From UBA5070 sp035352895 (GTDB lineage Bacteria; Fibrobacterota; Fibrobacteria; UBA5070): a DNA stretch of 64,000 nt. Below, one piece after another: positions 38,454 to 46,519 of this stretch (position 1 is the stretch's first letter; the number at the start of each line of letters is the position of its first letter). The stretch lies in assembly GCA_035352895.1 (NCBI GenBank), contig DAOPYN010000010.1, forward strand, positions 26,238 to 90,237, given 5' to 3'. A program made the translations under genes and the position numbers. A model generated the notes under the pieces. That model was not told the origin of the DNA, made no database searches, and saw only the letters and a program-made list of their open reading frames with translations.

Positions 38454-39433
38454 GACCCTCGACGGGCTCCTTCCAGGAAGACTCCCACTCGAGCGTACCG
38501 CTCCATCCGCGAGTGGACAAGTTCATCGCCGGGAATCTCCCGCAATGCGGAAAGCTCCTCCAGCAACGCGGTTTTCAGCGAGGCGCAGGCGGCTTCGGGA
38601 CGCCAGTGGGCGCCTCCGGCCGGCTCCTCCACCACCCGATCGATCAGCCCCAGCTCCAGGAGGTCGCGCCCCGTGAGCTTCATCTGGTCGGCCACTTCCC
38701 TGGCCTTCAGACGATCCCCCCAGAGGATGGCGGCGCATCCCTCCGGCGAGATCACGCAGTACCAGGAGTTCTCGAACATCAGCAGGCGGTCGCCCACTCC
38801 GATCCCCAACGCTCCCCCGGAAGCTCCTTCGCCGAGCACGGCGACGATCACCGGCACCTTGAGGAGGCTCATCTCCAGGATGTTTTCCGCGATGGCCTGC
38901 GCTTGCCCTCGTTCCTCGGCGCCGATTCCGGGAAAGGCTCCCGGAGTGTCCACCAGGCAGATCACGGGACGACCGAAGCGTTCGGCCAGCTTCATCACGC
39001 GCAACGCCTTGCGGTATCCTTCCGGATGGGGCATCCCGAAGTTCCGATGGATGTTCTCGCGGGTATCCTTCCCCTTCTGGTGGGCGACCACGCAGACGGG
39101 AATCCCCTCCAACCTGGCAAAGCCCGCGACGATGGCCGGATCGTCCGCGAAAGCGCGATCGCCGTGCAGTTCCACGAAATCCGTGAACGATGCCTGGATG
39201 TGGTCCAGGGCGTAGGGCCTCCCCTGGCGACGAGCGATCTCGACGCGATTCCACGCGGTCATCTTCTGTTGGGACTTGGCCAGGAGCTGCTCGCGTTTCT
39301 TGTCCAAGCGGGCGATTTCCGACTCCAGATCCAGACCGTTTTCCGCCGCCAGAATCCGCATTTCCGCGATCTTCTGGTCCAATGCCAGCACGGGCTGCTC
39401 GAATTCGAGACCGCCCCCCTTGGCCAAGCTCAT
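38450..39433 (-). CDS. accA: Acetyl-CoA carboxylase carboxyltransferase alpha subunit
   Basis: A 327-residue protein beginning MSLAKGGGLEFEQPVLALDQKI, with the family core WNRVEIARRQGRPYALDHI, ELHGDRAFADDPAIV, DTPGAFPGIGAEERGQA, LGEGASGGALGIGVGD and SPEGCAAILW. It transfers carboxylate from biotin to acetyl-CoA with AccD. GGAGG precedes the ATG. It overlaps both neighbours by 4 bp (ATGA), with the GT fusion gene upstream and the Trm112-like gene downstream. Confidence 0.97.
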   Translation of the reverse strand: MSLAKGGGLEFEQPVLALDQKIAEMRILAAENGLDLESEIARLDKKREQLLAKSQQKMTAWNRVEIARRQGRPYALDHIQASFTDFVELHGDRAFADDPAIVAGFARLEGIPVCVVAHQKGKDTRENIHRNFGMPHPEGYRKALRVMKLAERFGRPVICLVDTPGAFPGIGAEERGQAQAIAENILEMSLLKVPVIVAVLGEGASGGALGIGVGDRLLMFENSWYCVISPEGCAAILWGDRLKAREVADQMKLTGRDLLELGLIDRVVEEPAGGAHWRPEAACASLKTALLEELSALREIPGDELVHSRMERYARVGVFLEGARRGS

Positions 39434-41025
39434 CGTGGACCCTCCGTTGGAAAGTTGTGGTCCAAGGTAATATCCACGAGGACAGGCTCGCCATCCCGGG
39501 GCGTGGGAAGAGCCAGGAAGAGCTCGACCTGGCGCAGTTGGCGCAACTGGGCCAAGGTACGGGAAATCCGATCGTCGGTGGGCACCACCAAGGTACGGAC
39601 CTCCAGCGCCTTCAAGGCCGGCATCGGATTGGGCATGGAGGCAAGAGGCATGACCTCCCCTGGCTCGGCGGGAGATTCGTCCTGGAGAGCCAGGAAGCCC
39701 AGCATCCGCACCCGCGAAGATGCCTGGAACCGGCGGGCGAGATCCTGGGAAGCAGCCCCCAACCCCACCACCAGCACGCGGCGTGGAAAGGTCCGGGCGC
39801 GTCGCGCATGCCACAGGTGCCGACCCAGGATCGCCAGGCAGGCGACACCCGCCCCGATGACGAAGCTTCCACGCGAGAACACGATGGACTTGGCGATGAA
39901 GCCGGTGGTCAGGAACCCTCCGCTGGCTCCGGCGAGGCCGGTCAACAGATTCCGTCGCGAGACCGGAGCTCCGGAATAATCACCCACCAGGAGCATGGCG
40001 CCCATGAACCAGATGCTGAGCACCGGATGCCAGATCCAGTCGAATCGTCCGTCTCCGAGATAGGTGCCGCTGCTGCGCAGCCAGAGCCAAAGGCTGGAGA
40101 TCGTGAAGAAGGACAGGTTGATGGACACCAGATCCATCCCCATGCGGCGCCAGCGCCGCATGGACTGCCCGAAATGCCCCATGGCGGCGAGAAGCCAGGC
40201 CACGAGGGTCAGCAAGCCACCCAGGACGACGCCCACCCCGAAGTTCTTGCGGGCGAAGACGACCATGGCCTGGTAGAAGTTGATTCGCGCTCCCAGGGGC
40301 CGGGTGGCGGCACTCTGTCCCTTGTGGTGGACGATGTGCACGTTGCCGTGGTACCAGATCTCCCAGTCGGCCTGGGCCACGCGCAGGCACAGATCGAGAT
40401 CCTCGCCGTAGAGGAAGAAGATTTCGTCGAATCCCTTCACGAATCGGAAGACTTCCGCTCGGATCCAGAGGAACGATCCCGAGACGGCCTCGACCGGATA
40501 GGTCCCCGCCGGGTCCAGGTAGGTGAGGTTGTACTTGCCCAAGGTCCGACTCTTGGGAAACAGGATGGAAAGCCCCGAAAGCCGCTGGATGGTGATCTTG
40601 GGAGTGGGAATCGAACGTCGGCAGGCGAGCTGGAGCTTGCCATCGCCATCCACGATCCGGCACCCCGCGATGCCGAGCCTGGGATTGGCTTCCACGTATC
40701 GATGCATCTCGCGCAAGGTGCTCGGCAGGACCACCGTATCGGGGTTCAGGAAGAGGATCCACTCGCCCTTGGCAAGGGCGGCTCCCCGATTGCACCCGAT
40801 GGAGAACCCCAGGTTGCGGTCCATCGCCAGGAATTGCACCTCGGGAAATTCCCTGGAAAGGATCTCCACTGTGTCGTCGGCCGACGCGTTGTCGACCACG
40901 ATCACTTCCAGGCGAGGGGAATCGGCATCCAGGGTTCGCAGGCTTTCCAGGCAATCGCGCAGTCGGTCCCGTACGTTGAACGAGACGATGACGACGGAAA
41001 GCTGGACTTCGCCCGTTCGATTCAC
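39430..41025 (-). CDS. GT2 glycosyltransferase fused to a membrane and Rossmann module
   Basis: A 531-residue protein from GTG at 41025, which overlaps the upstream stop (GTGA). Residues 5-235 are a rhamnosyltransferase-like GT2 domain (LSVVIVSFNVRDRLRDCLESL, VDNASADDT, LNPDTVV, YGEDLDLCLR). Then come about five hydrophobic segments (250-430) and a Rossmann-like domain (RRVLVVGLGAASQDLARRF to the end). The latter half resembles the N-terminal part of polyprenyl glycosylphosphotransferases (membrane plus CoA_binding_3), but the catalytic sugar-transferase domain is missing. Probably acts in envelope polysaccharide synthesis at the inner membrane. Confidence 0.75.
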   Translation of the reverse strand: MNRTGEVQLSVVIVSFNVRDRLRDCLESLRTLDADSPRLEVIVVDNASADDTVEILSREFPEVQFLAMDRNLGFSIGCNRGAALAKGEWILFLNPDTVVLPSTLREMHRYVEANPRLGIAGCRIVDGDGKLQLACRRSIPTPKITIQRLSGLSILFPKSRTLGKYNLTYLDPAGTYPVEAVSGSFLWIRAEVFRFVKGFDEIFFLYGEDLDLCLRVAQADWEIWYHGNVHIVHHKGQSAATRPLGARINFYQAMVVFARKNFGVGVVLGGLLTLVAWLLAAMGHFGQSMRRWRRMGMDLVSINLSFFTISSLWLWLRSSGTYLGDGRFDWIWHPVLSIWFMGAMLLVGDYSGAPVSRRNLLTGLAGASGGFLTTGFIAKSIVFSRGSFVIGAGVACLAILGRHLWHARRARTFPRRVLVVGLGAASQDLARRFQASSRVRMLGFLALQDESPAEPGEVMPLASMPNPMPALKALEVRTLVVPTDDRISRTLAQLRQLRQVELFLALPTPRDGEPVLVDITLDHNFPTEGPR

Positions 41026-41735
41026 CGATGGCGCCCCATCCGCAGACGCACCACCAGGAGAAGCGCTTCCCGAATGATCTTCCCGGACATCTTGCTCACT
41101 CCCGCCCGCCGATCGACGAACACGATAGGAACTTCGGCCAGCCGGAACCCCTTCTTCCAGACCTTGAAATTCATCTCGATCTGGAATCCGTAGCCGCTGG
41201 CGGAGATTCCGTCGAAGTCGACGGACTCCAAGGCCTCGCGCCGGAAGCATTTGAATCCGGCGGTGCAATCGGCGATGGGAAGACCGGACACGAACTTGGC
41301 GTACTTGTTGGCGAACCAGGACAGAAGCAGCCTGGACATGGGCCAATTGACCACGTTCACGCCCGTCAGATACCGGGAGCCGATCACCAGGTCGGCCGAC
41401 TCCGACGCTTCCAGCATCTGGGGCACGTACTTGGGATCATGGCTGAAATCGGCATCCATCTCGAAGACTCGCTCGTAGTCCCGCTCCAGCGCCCAGCGGA
41501 ACCCGGCCACGTAGGCGCTTCCCAATCCCATCTTCCCCGCACGGCGCATCAGATGGACGCGAGAAGATTCCCGACCGCGCGCCTCGACGATATCCCCGGT
41601 CCCATCCGGCGACCCGTCGTCGACCACAAGGACATGCACGGTTTCCGGGAACCCCATCAAGGTATCCAGGAGTTCCGTGATGTTGTCCTTCTCGTTGTAG
41701 GTGGGAACCACGATCAGGGTCTTGCGAGCGCTCAA
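41022..41735 (-). CDS. Polyprenol-monophosphomannose synthase-like GT2
   Basis: A 237-residue GT2 enzyme: TLIVVPTYNEKDNITELL, VDDGSPDGTG, FEMDADFSHDPKY, VIGSRYLTG, and a C-terminal FQIEMNFKVWKKG, all typical of DPM1/Ppm1 proteins that move mannose (or another sugar) from GDP to polyprenyl phosphate. It makes lipid-linked sugar donors on the cytoplasmic face of the membrane. No C-terminal membrane helices. Its TGA overlaps the GTG of the GT fusion gene, so both probably work in one pathway. Confidence 0.88.
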   Translation of the reverse strand: MSARKTLIVVPTYNEKDNITELLDTLMGFPETVHVLVVDDGSPDGTGDIVEARGRESSRVHLMRRAGKMGLGSAYVAGFRWALERDYERVFEMDADFSHDPKYVPQMLEASESADLVIGSRYLTGVNVVNWPMSRLLLSWFANKYAKFVSGLPIADCTAGFKCFRREALESVDFDGISASGYGFQIEMNFKVWKKGFRLAEVPIVFVDRRAGVSKMSGKIIREALLLVVRLRMGRHR

Positions 41736-41771
41736 AACAGCCTCCGATGGATGGTTCCGAAATCTACTTCC

Positions 41772-41800
41772 TTGCAGAAGTCGAACTTGAGCATTAAACT
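41772..41800 (+). promoter_or_regulatory. Sigma-70 type promoter for tRNA-His
   Basis: TTGCAG (41772-41777) and TAAACT (41795-41800) are separated by 17 nt, and the tRNA begins 14 nt after the -10. Spacing and position are those of a tRNA promoter. Confidence 0.65.
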
Positions 41801-41813
41801 TTGTGCCTCCAAC

Positions 41814-41888
41814 GGTGGCTGTAGCTCAGTTGGTTAGAGCTCCTGATTGTGGTTCAGGAGGTCGTGGGTTCAAGTCCCATCAGCCACC
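41814..41888 (+). tRNA. tRNA-His (GTG)
   Basis: GTGGCTG (41815-41821) pairs with CAGCCAC (41881-41887), with the His-specific extra G at 41814 opposite C73 at 41888. Anticodon stem CCTGA/TCAGG holds loop TTGTGGT, anticodon GTG; T loop TTCAAGT. CCA is not encoded. Confidence 0.96.
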
Positions 41889-41891
41889 CTT

Positions 41892-41925
41892 AAAGAAGGC
41901 CGCCCGGTTTCGGGTGGCCTTCTTT
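41892..41925. terminator. Bidirectional terminator after tRNA-His and pssA
   Basis: AAAGAAGGCC (41892-41901) pairs with GGCCTTCTTT (41916-41925), and CCCG/CGGG close the loop (15 bp with one G-U). TTTCGTTT follows on plus and TTTAAG on minus, so it can serve both the tRNA and the convergent pssA gene, whose stop is adjacent. Confidence 0.85.
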
Positions 41926-41929
41926 CGTT

Positions 41930-42718
41930 TCAGTCTTCCGGGTGGCTGGACAGAGTGGCCTTGATGCTGGAGCGCCGGATGATTCCGTAGGTGAATCCGA
42001 CACCGCTGTAGATGGCGATGAGGCTGAAGAGGAATTCAGGGAACTTCATGGCCAATCCGAAGATGTAGCCGATCACCACGCAGACGATCTGGACCATGTT
42101 GAACGCCTTGGATCTGCGGCTGATCAGCTTGGAGATGTAGAAGCCGGAAATCATGAGGCCCGCCTGGACGATCTGCGCGGCCACCAGGGCGGAGGCGAGA
42201 GTTCCGGAGAAGACGCCGTCGGTCCACTTGTAGGCGATCAGGAAGATGAGCGCGGCGAAGCCTCCGGAAAGGGTGGAAGGCATGCCGACGAAATACTCCT
42301 TGAGGCCGGTCTGTGCGACGTTGTAGCGCGCCAACCGCCATGCGGCGCACAACACGTAGAAGGACAGCGCCAGGATCTGGATGGGAACGTTCTGCTCCGC
42401 CCATTGGGGTGCGATCGCACGCATGCCATGGAAGAAGAGCATGGCCGGAGCGAGCCCGAAGGCCACCAGATCGGCGAGGGAATCGAACTCGGCGCCGAAG
42501 GCGGTGGACGCCTTGAGCCGCTTGGCGAAGAATCCATCCAGCTTGTCCAGGAGAACGGAATAGACGATCAGCCATGCCGCCCATTCCAAGGCGGTCTTTT
42601 CGCCCCAGAGGAAGGACATTTTCTGAGTTCCCAGAGGGGAGAGAACAACGGAGAACGTCCCCATCAGGAAGTTGAGGCTCGTGAAGAAATTCGGGATGGC
42701 ATAGCGGATGCGGCTCAT
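41930..42718 (-). CDS. pssA: CDP-diacylglycerol-serine O-phosphatidyltransferase
   Basis: A 262-residue membrane enzyme that makes phosphatidylserine from CDP-diacylglycerol and serine, the route to phosphatidylethanolamine. The CDP-alcohol phosphotransferase signature is seen as DKLDGFFAKR...GAEFDSLADLVAFG. Six to eight hydrophobic helices fill the rest. The ATG at 42718 starts MSRIRYAIPNFFTSLN, as in type II PssA; an in-frame TTG 18 bp upstream is possible and neither has a clear ribosome site. It lies 40 bp after the response regulator gene. Confidence 0.9.
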   Translation of the reverse strand: MSRIRYAIPNFFTSLNFLMGTFSVVLSPLGTQKMSFLWGEKTALEWAAWLIVYSVLLDKLDGFFAKRLKASTAFGAEFDSLADLVAFGLAPAMLFFHGMRAIAPQWAEQNVPIQILALSFYVLCAAWRLARYNVAQTGLKEYFVGMPSTLSGGFAALIFLIAYKWTDGVFSGTLASALVAAQIVQAGLMISGFYISKLISRRSKAFNMVQIVCVVIGYIFGLAMKFPEFLFSLIAIYSGVGFTYGIIRRSSIKATLSSHPED

Positions 42719-42757
42719 GGCCCAGTGATGTAGCAATCCGGCGGGGCCGCGAAAAGG

Positions 42758-43468
42758 TCAGGTCGCCGGTCCGATCTCCAATCGGTAGCCAGCTCCCCGG
42801 ACACTGGTCAGGAGCTGGGGATTGGTCTGGTCGACCTCCAGCTTCTGGCGCAGCCGCATCAGGAAGTTGTCCACAGTGCGGGTGCTGGGAAGATTGTCCG
42901 GGGAGTACCCCCAGACCCGTTCCAGCAGATCTTCGCGGCGGACCACCTCCCCCGGATGGGTGGCGAAATCCCGCAGGATCTCGAACTCGCGGGTGGAAAG
43001 ATCGATGGGCTGACCTTCCACCCAGCAGCGGAACTGCTTGAAATCGATCCGGATGCGCCCCTGCCACTCCACGACCTCCACCGCAGCCGGCGCCCGCATG
43101 GCCTTGCGACGCAGGAGGTTGCGGATGCGGGCGATCAGTTCGGCCAGGGAGAACGGCTTGGTGACATAGTCGTCGGCCCCCAGGGTGAGACCAGCCACCT
43201 TCGATGCTTCGTCGGAACGCGCCGTGAGCATCAGGATGGGGAGCTCCGCACGCTGCGAGCGCAGTTCCCGACAGATGTCGAAGCCCGACTTCCCCGGAAG
43301 CATCAGATCCAGAAGGACGATGTCGGGCAGGAAGACCGGAAGGATCTTCATGGCTTCCTGGCCATCGCAGGCTTCCTCCACGGAAAACCCCTCCAGTTCC
43401 AGGGTGACGCGCAATCCCGATCGGATCGAAGCGTCGTCTTCCACGACCAGGATTCTGGCTTCAGGCAT
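42758..43468 (-). CDS. OmpR/PhoB-family response regulator
   Basis: A 236-residue two-domain regulator. The receiver begins ARILVVEDDASIR with the phospho-acceptor Asp in LLDLMLPGKSG, Thr in LTAR and Lys in TKPFSLAEL. The C-terminal winged helix (IDLSTREFEILRDFATHPGEVV to SVRGAGYRLE) binds DNA. GGAGGAG lies before the ATG, and the start overlaps the kinase stop by 8 bp. Partner of the adjacent sensor kinase; targets unknown, but the location in the lipid A operon suggests envelope control. Confidence 0.95.
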   Translation of the reverse strand: MPEARILVVEDDASIRSGLRVTLELEGFSVEEACDGQEAMKILPVFLPDIVLLDLMLPGKSGFDICRELRSQRAELPILMLTARSDEASKVAGLTLGADDYVTKPFSLAELIARIRNLLRRKAMRAPAAVEVVEWQGRIRIDFKQFRCWVEGQPIDLSTREFEILRDFATHPGEVVRREDLLERVWGYSPDNLPSTRTVDNFLMRLRQKLEVDQTNPQLLTSVRGAGYRLEIGPAT

Positions 43469-45224
43469 CGATCTCCTCCACCGCCGGAAGGCGGATCTCA
43501 AATATGGTTCCGTTCCCCTCGCTGCTCTCCAAAACCACTTCGCCACCGTGAAATTCGACGTTCCTCTTCACGATGGCAAGCCCCAGGCCGGTCCCGGCAA
43601 CGGTTCGGGTGAGTTCGCCTCCGCCGCGGAAGAACCGCTCGAAGACCCTCGAGTGATCCTCCGGCGGAATCCCCGGACCGTCGTCGGAGACCCGAAGCAG
43701 GGCCGATCCCCCCTGGCGACGGACCTCCAGGTGGACCTTCCCCCCGGTTTTCCCGTACTTGAACGCGTTGTCCACGAGATTGTCGATCACCGGTCGCAGG
43801 AGGGTCTTGTCTCCCACCACGGTGACAGGTTCCGTCTCGATGCGCCACTCGATGCCGCGGCGGTGGGACACGGCATCGAAGGAAGCGCCCGCCTCCCTGG
43901 CCAAGAGATCCAGTCGGAGAGGCTCCCGCACCTTGGCGGTGGGGTGGGCCTCGTCGCGGGCGAACGACAGGAGCCCGTCGATCAACCCCTGCAAGCGCCG
44001 GGCTTCCCGCAGGATGGTGGCACCGAATTCGCCGGAGCGCTCCACGCCGCGCCCTCCGGCGAGGAGTTCGGCGTACAGGGCGATGGACGTCAAGGGAGTC
44101 TTCAGTTCATGGGAAATGTTCCCGATGAAGTCGGTCTTCATGGTGAGAAGGTCCCGTTGGACCCGGATGGATCGGTTCGCCGCCGCCGTGGCCCCGACCA
44201 GCACGATCAGGGAAAGGCCCAGGAGCGCGGAGACGAAGATGGTCCGGAATCGGGTGGCCGAGGCGTGCTCGTTCACCGACCACACGGCCACCGACCAGGA
44301 AGGGAATCCTCCCGGGACGGGCACGAGTTCGTCGGGCTCCACGGCCGGTGGTGTTCCTTCCAGACCCAGGATGTCGCCGGCGGCGTTCTTCATGCCCAGG
44401 AGGAGCTCCCGGTCCGGTCCGGTGGCCTTGGATGCCGGCACCAGTTCTGCGTTGAGGAGCCTCTCCTGGAGCGCCCTCTCGGAAAACCTCCCCACGGCCA
44501 CCACCCCTCGAGGTAGATCCGGCGGGGCGAGCACCAGCCAGGTGCGACCACCCACGTCCACCAGGTGGGTCTCGGGCCTCTTGGCGAGGGAATCGAAGAC
44601 ATCCGACGCCTCCTTGCGCACCTGGACCTGGACTCCTCGACGCTTCATCGCCTCCAGCTGGTCGGACAGCAACACCTTCCACTGGGGCCGTGTGGCGACA
44701 TCCACCGAGATCCGTCGGGCGACCGTGTCCAACCTGGACACGAGATCGAAGGGTAGCACGTTGTCGGGCGCGTGCAGGATCACCAGGATCCAGTCTTCCA
44801 ACCGCGAAAGGCGGTCGTCGGGAGCGGAACCCGCCTCCCAGATGGCGACGTACATGGCCTCGAGTCTGGCGGAATCGACGGCTCCCGAGTTCTTCTGGCG
44901 CGACCACTGCTCACCTCGGATCTCGACCGCGTCGAACCAGGGAGGTGGCACCTGGGCGAGGCCCATTCCCACGTCCATCACCCAGCGTTCCAGCTGCACC
45001 TGGGCCTGGTTGCGCACTTCCCGACCGGCCCCCGAGAGATTTCCGGCGACCTGGTAGGCGAGACGTTGTCGGGATTCCACCACTTGGCGACGCAGGAGGT
45101 TCTGTTCCACCCCCACGGCTCTCCACGCCAGCCAGGCGAGAACCAGGCCGGGCACCACGATGGGTACCCACACCCACCGCACCCATCCGTCCCTGGGATG
45201 CCTATTCGGGCCGGAGGAGTCCAC
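43461..45224 (-). CDS. Membrane sensor histidine kinase
   Basis: A 587-residue kinase. Transmembrane helices near residues 16-38 and about 330-350 flank a 290-residue sensor domain; an HisKA domain follows with the phospho-His in NISHELKTPLTS, and the HATPase has NLVDNAFKYGKTG and DDGPGIP. The GTG at 45224 is chosen because AAGGA is 7 nt upstream; it lies inside the end of lpxA (23-bp overlap). A TTG 18 bp further upstream is possible. The sensor domain is not one I recognise. It probably reports on periplasmic or envelope state. Confidence 0.9.
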   Translation of the reverse strand: MDSSGPNRHPRDGWVRWVWVPIVVPGLVLAWLAWRAVGVEQNLLRRQVVESRQRLAYQVAGNLSGAGREVRNQAQVQLERWVMDVGMGLAQVPPPWFDAVEIRGEQWSRQKNSGAVDSARLEAMYVAIWEAGSAPDDRLSRLEDWILVILHAPDNVLPFDLVSRLDTVARRISVDVATRPQWKVLLSDQLEAMKRRGVQVQVRKEASDVFDSLAKRPETHLVDVGGRTWLVLAPPDLPRGVVAVGRFSERALQERLLNAELVPASKATGPDRELLLGMKNAAGDILGLEGTPPAVEPDELVPVPGGFPSWSVAVWSVNEHASATRFRTIFVSALLGLSLIVLVGATAAANRSIRVQRDLLTMKTDFIGNISHELKTPLTSIALYAELLAGGRGVERSGEFGATILREARRLQGLIDGLLSFARDEAHPTAKVREPLRLDLLAREAGASFDAVSHRRGIEWRIETEPVTVVGDKTLLRPVIDNLVDNAFKYGKTGGKVHLEVRRQGGSALLRVSDDGPGIPPEDHSRVFERFFRGGGELTRTVAGTGLGLAIVKRNVEFHGGEVVLESSEGNGTIFEIRLPAVEEIDA

Positions 45225-45981
45225 GCCGGGATCCTTGAACAAATTCCGTCAAGACCTTCGCCTCCGTCGAATCCGTTTGCGCCAGCTGGGCGAGGGCATC
45301 CTGGAGCAGATGGCCCCGCCGCAGCAGGATCCGCAGGCAGTCCTCGACCTCCCGGCGATCGGGGGCGTCGACGGCGCGCGCGAGGGCCACCCGGTTGAGA
45401 CCCGCCCAGCGAGGGGGCTCCCCCAACGCACGGGACCAGGGAACGAGATCCCTGTCCAACCGTACGCATCCGGCCACGAAGGCGAGCTCCCCGATCCGTA
45501 CGAACTGGTGGACATGGGCGCCGCCTCCGAGGAACGCGTCGCGTCCCACCTCCACATGCCCTCCCAGCTGGACCCCGTTGGCAAGCACCGTGCGCGCACC
45601 GATCCGGCAATCGTGCGCCACGTGGGAGTAGGCCAGAACCATCGCTCCGTCCTCCACCACGGTCCACCCCTCCGGAAGGGAGGATGCATGGATGGTAGCG
45701 TACTCCCCCACCCGCACCTTCGCTCCCAATCGGCATCCACCTCCGTGGTCCAGATCGCGCACCTGGGCCAATCCTCCCACCGAAGCACCTTGCCCGATCC
45801 GGGATCCCTCCCCCACGATCGCCCCTTGGCAGATCCGGGAATGGGGTTCCAGGATGCATCCCGCACCGACCTCGCAATGCGCTTCCACCACGCAGAACGG
45901 ACCCACGACGCATCCGTCGCCCAGATTCGCCGAGCTGTGGACCGCGGCACGGGAATCGATGGTCGCTGCGGCGGCCTTCAC
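45202..45981 (-). CDS. lpxA: UDP-N-acetylglucosamine acyltransferase
   Basis: A 259-residue left-handed beta-helix protein with hexapeptide repeats (LGDGCVVGPFCVVEAHCEVG onward). The catalytic His is in YSHVAHDCRIG, and the C-terminal helical domain follows (RREVEDCLRILLRRG). It adds the first acyl chain to UDP-GlcNAc in lipid A synthesis. The GTG start overlaps the fabZ stop (GTGA). Length equals that of well-known LpxA (262). Its own end overlaps the sensor kinase start. Confidence 0.93.
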   Translation of the reverse strand: MKAAAATIDSRAAVHSSANLGDGCVVGPFCVVEAHCEVGAGCILEPHSRICQGAIVGEGSRIGQGASVGGLAQVRDLDHGGGCRLGAKVRVGEYATIHASSLPEGWTVVEDGAMVLAYSHVAHDCRIGARTVLANGVQLGGHVEVGRDAFLGGGAHVHQFVRIGELAFVAGCVRLDRDLVPWSRALGEPPRWAGLNRVALARAVDAPDRREVEDCLRILLRRGHLLQDALAQLAQTDSTEAKVLTEFVQGSRRGLLRPE

Positions 45982-46445
45982 ACCATCGTCGCCATCAGCT
46001 CGGCCTCGCACGAAACCTGGCCATCCACCAGGATCCGCGATTGGACGGTGGCCATGTTCCGCCGGAAGGAGACCAATTCCACCTCCAGGCGCAGGCTGTC
46101 GCCAGGACGAACCGCCCTGCGGAACCTAGCCTTGTCGATCCCCAGGAATGCCGGACGTTTTCCCTCCACATCGTGGGAAAGCATCACCAGGATGGTGGCC
46201 ACCTGCGCGAGCGCCTCGATCTGGATCACGCCGGGCATCACCGGATCGGCGGGGAAATGTCCGACAAAATGCGGTTCGCCAAAGCTCGCGAGCTTCAGCC
46301 CCACGGCGCGCTTGCCCTCCTCGAATTCCAGCAGGCGGTCCACGAAGAGGAAGGGGTGACGGTGGGGAAGCACGGCCAAGACCCCCGCATGATCGAGGAC
46401 GCATCCGGGGATGGAGGGCTTGGGAAGGTCGGCAAGGCGTGGCAT
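45978..46445 (-). CDS. fabZ: 3-hydroxyacyl-ACP dehydratase
   Basis: A 155-residue hot-dog-fold enzyme with the catalytic His in PHRHPFLFVDRLL and Glu in FPADPVMPGVIQIEALAQ. It dehydrates 3-hydroxyacyl-ACP in fatty acid synthesis and competes with LpxA for the same substrate, so its place before lpxA is functionally sensible. AGGA lies 9 nt before the ATG. The ends of several FCB genomes carry fabZ fused to lpxC; here they are separate and a giant gene lies between. Confidence 0.95.
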   Translation of the reverse strand: MPRLADLPKPSIPGCVLDHAGVLAVLPHRHPFLFVDRLLEFEEGKRAVGLKLASFGEPHFVGHFPADPVMPGVIQIEALAQVATILVMLSHDVEGKRPAFLGIDKARFRRAVRPGDSLRLEVELVSFRRNMATVQSRILVDGQVSCEAELMATMV

Positions 46446-46519
46446 CGAACGTTTCCTGGATACGGGTGGGTCCGACGGAGACCCGCCGGACCCTGCAAGA
46501 TAGCCGCTCGAGGCCAGCC

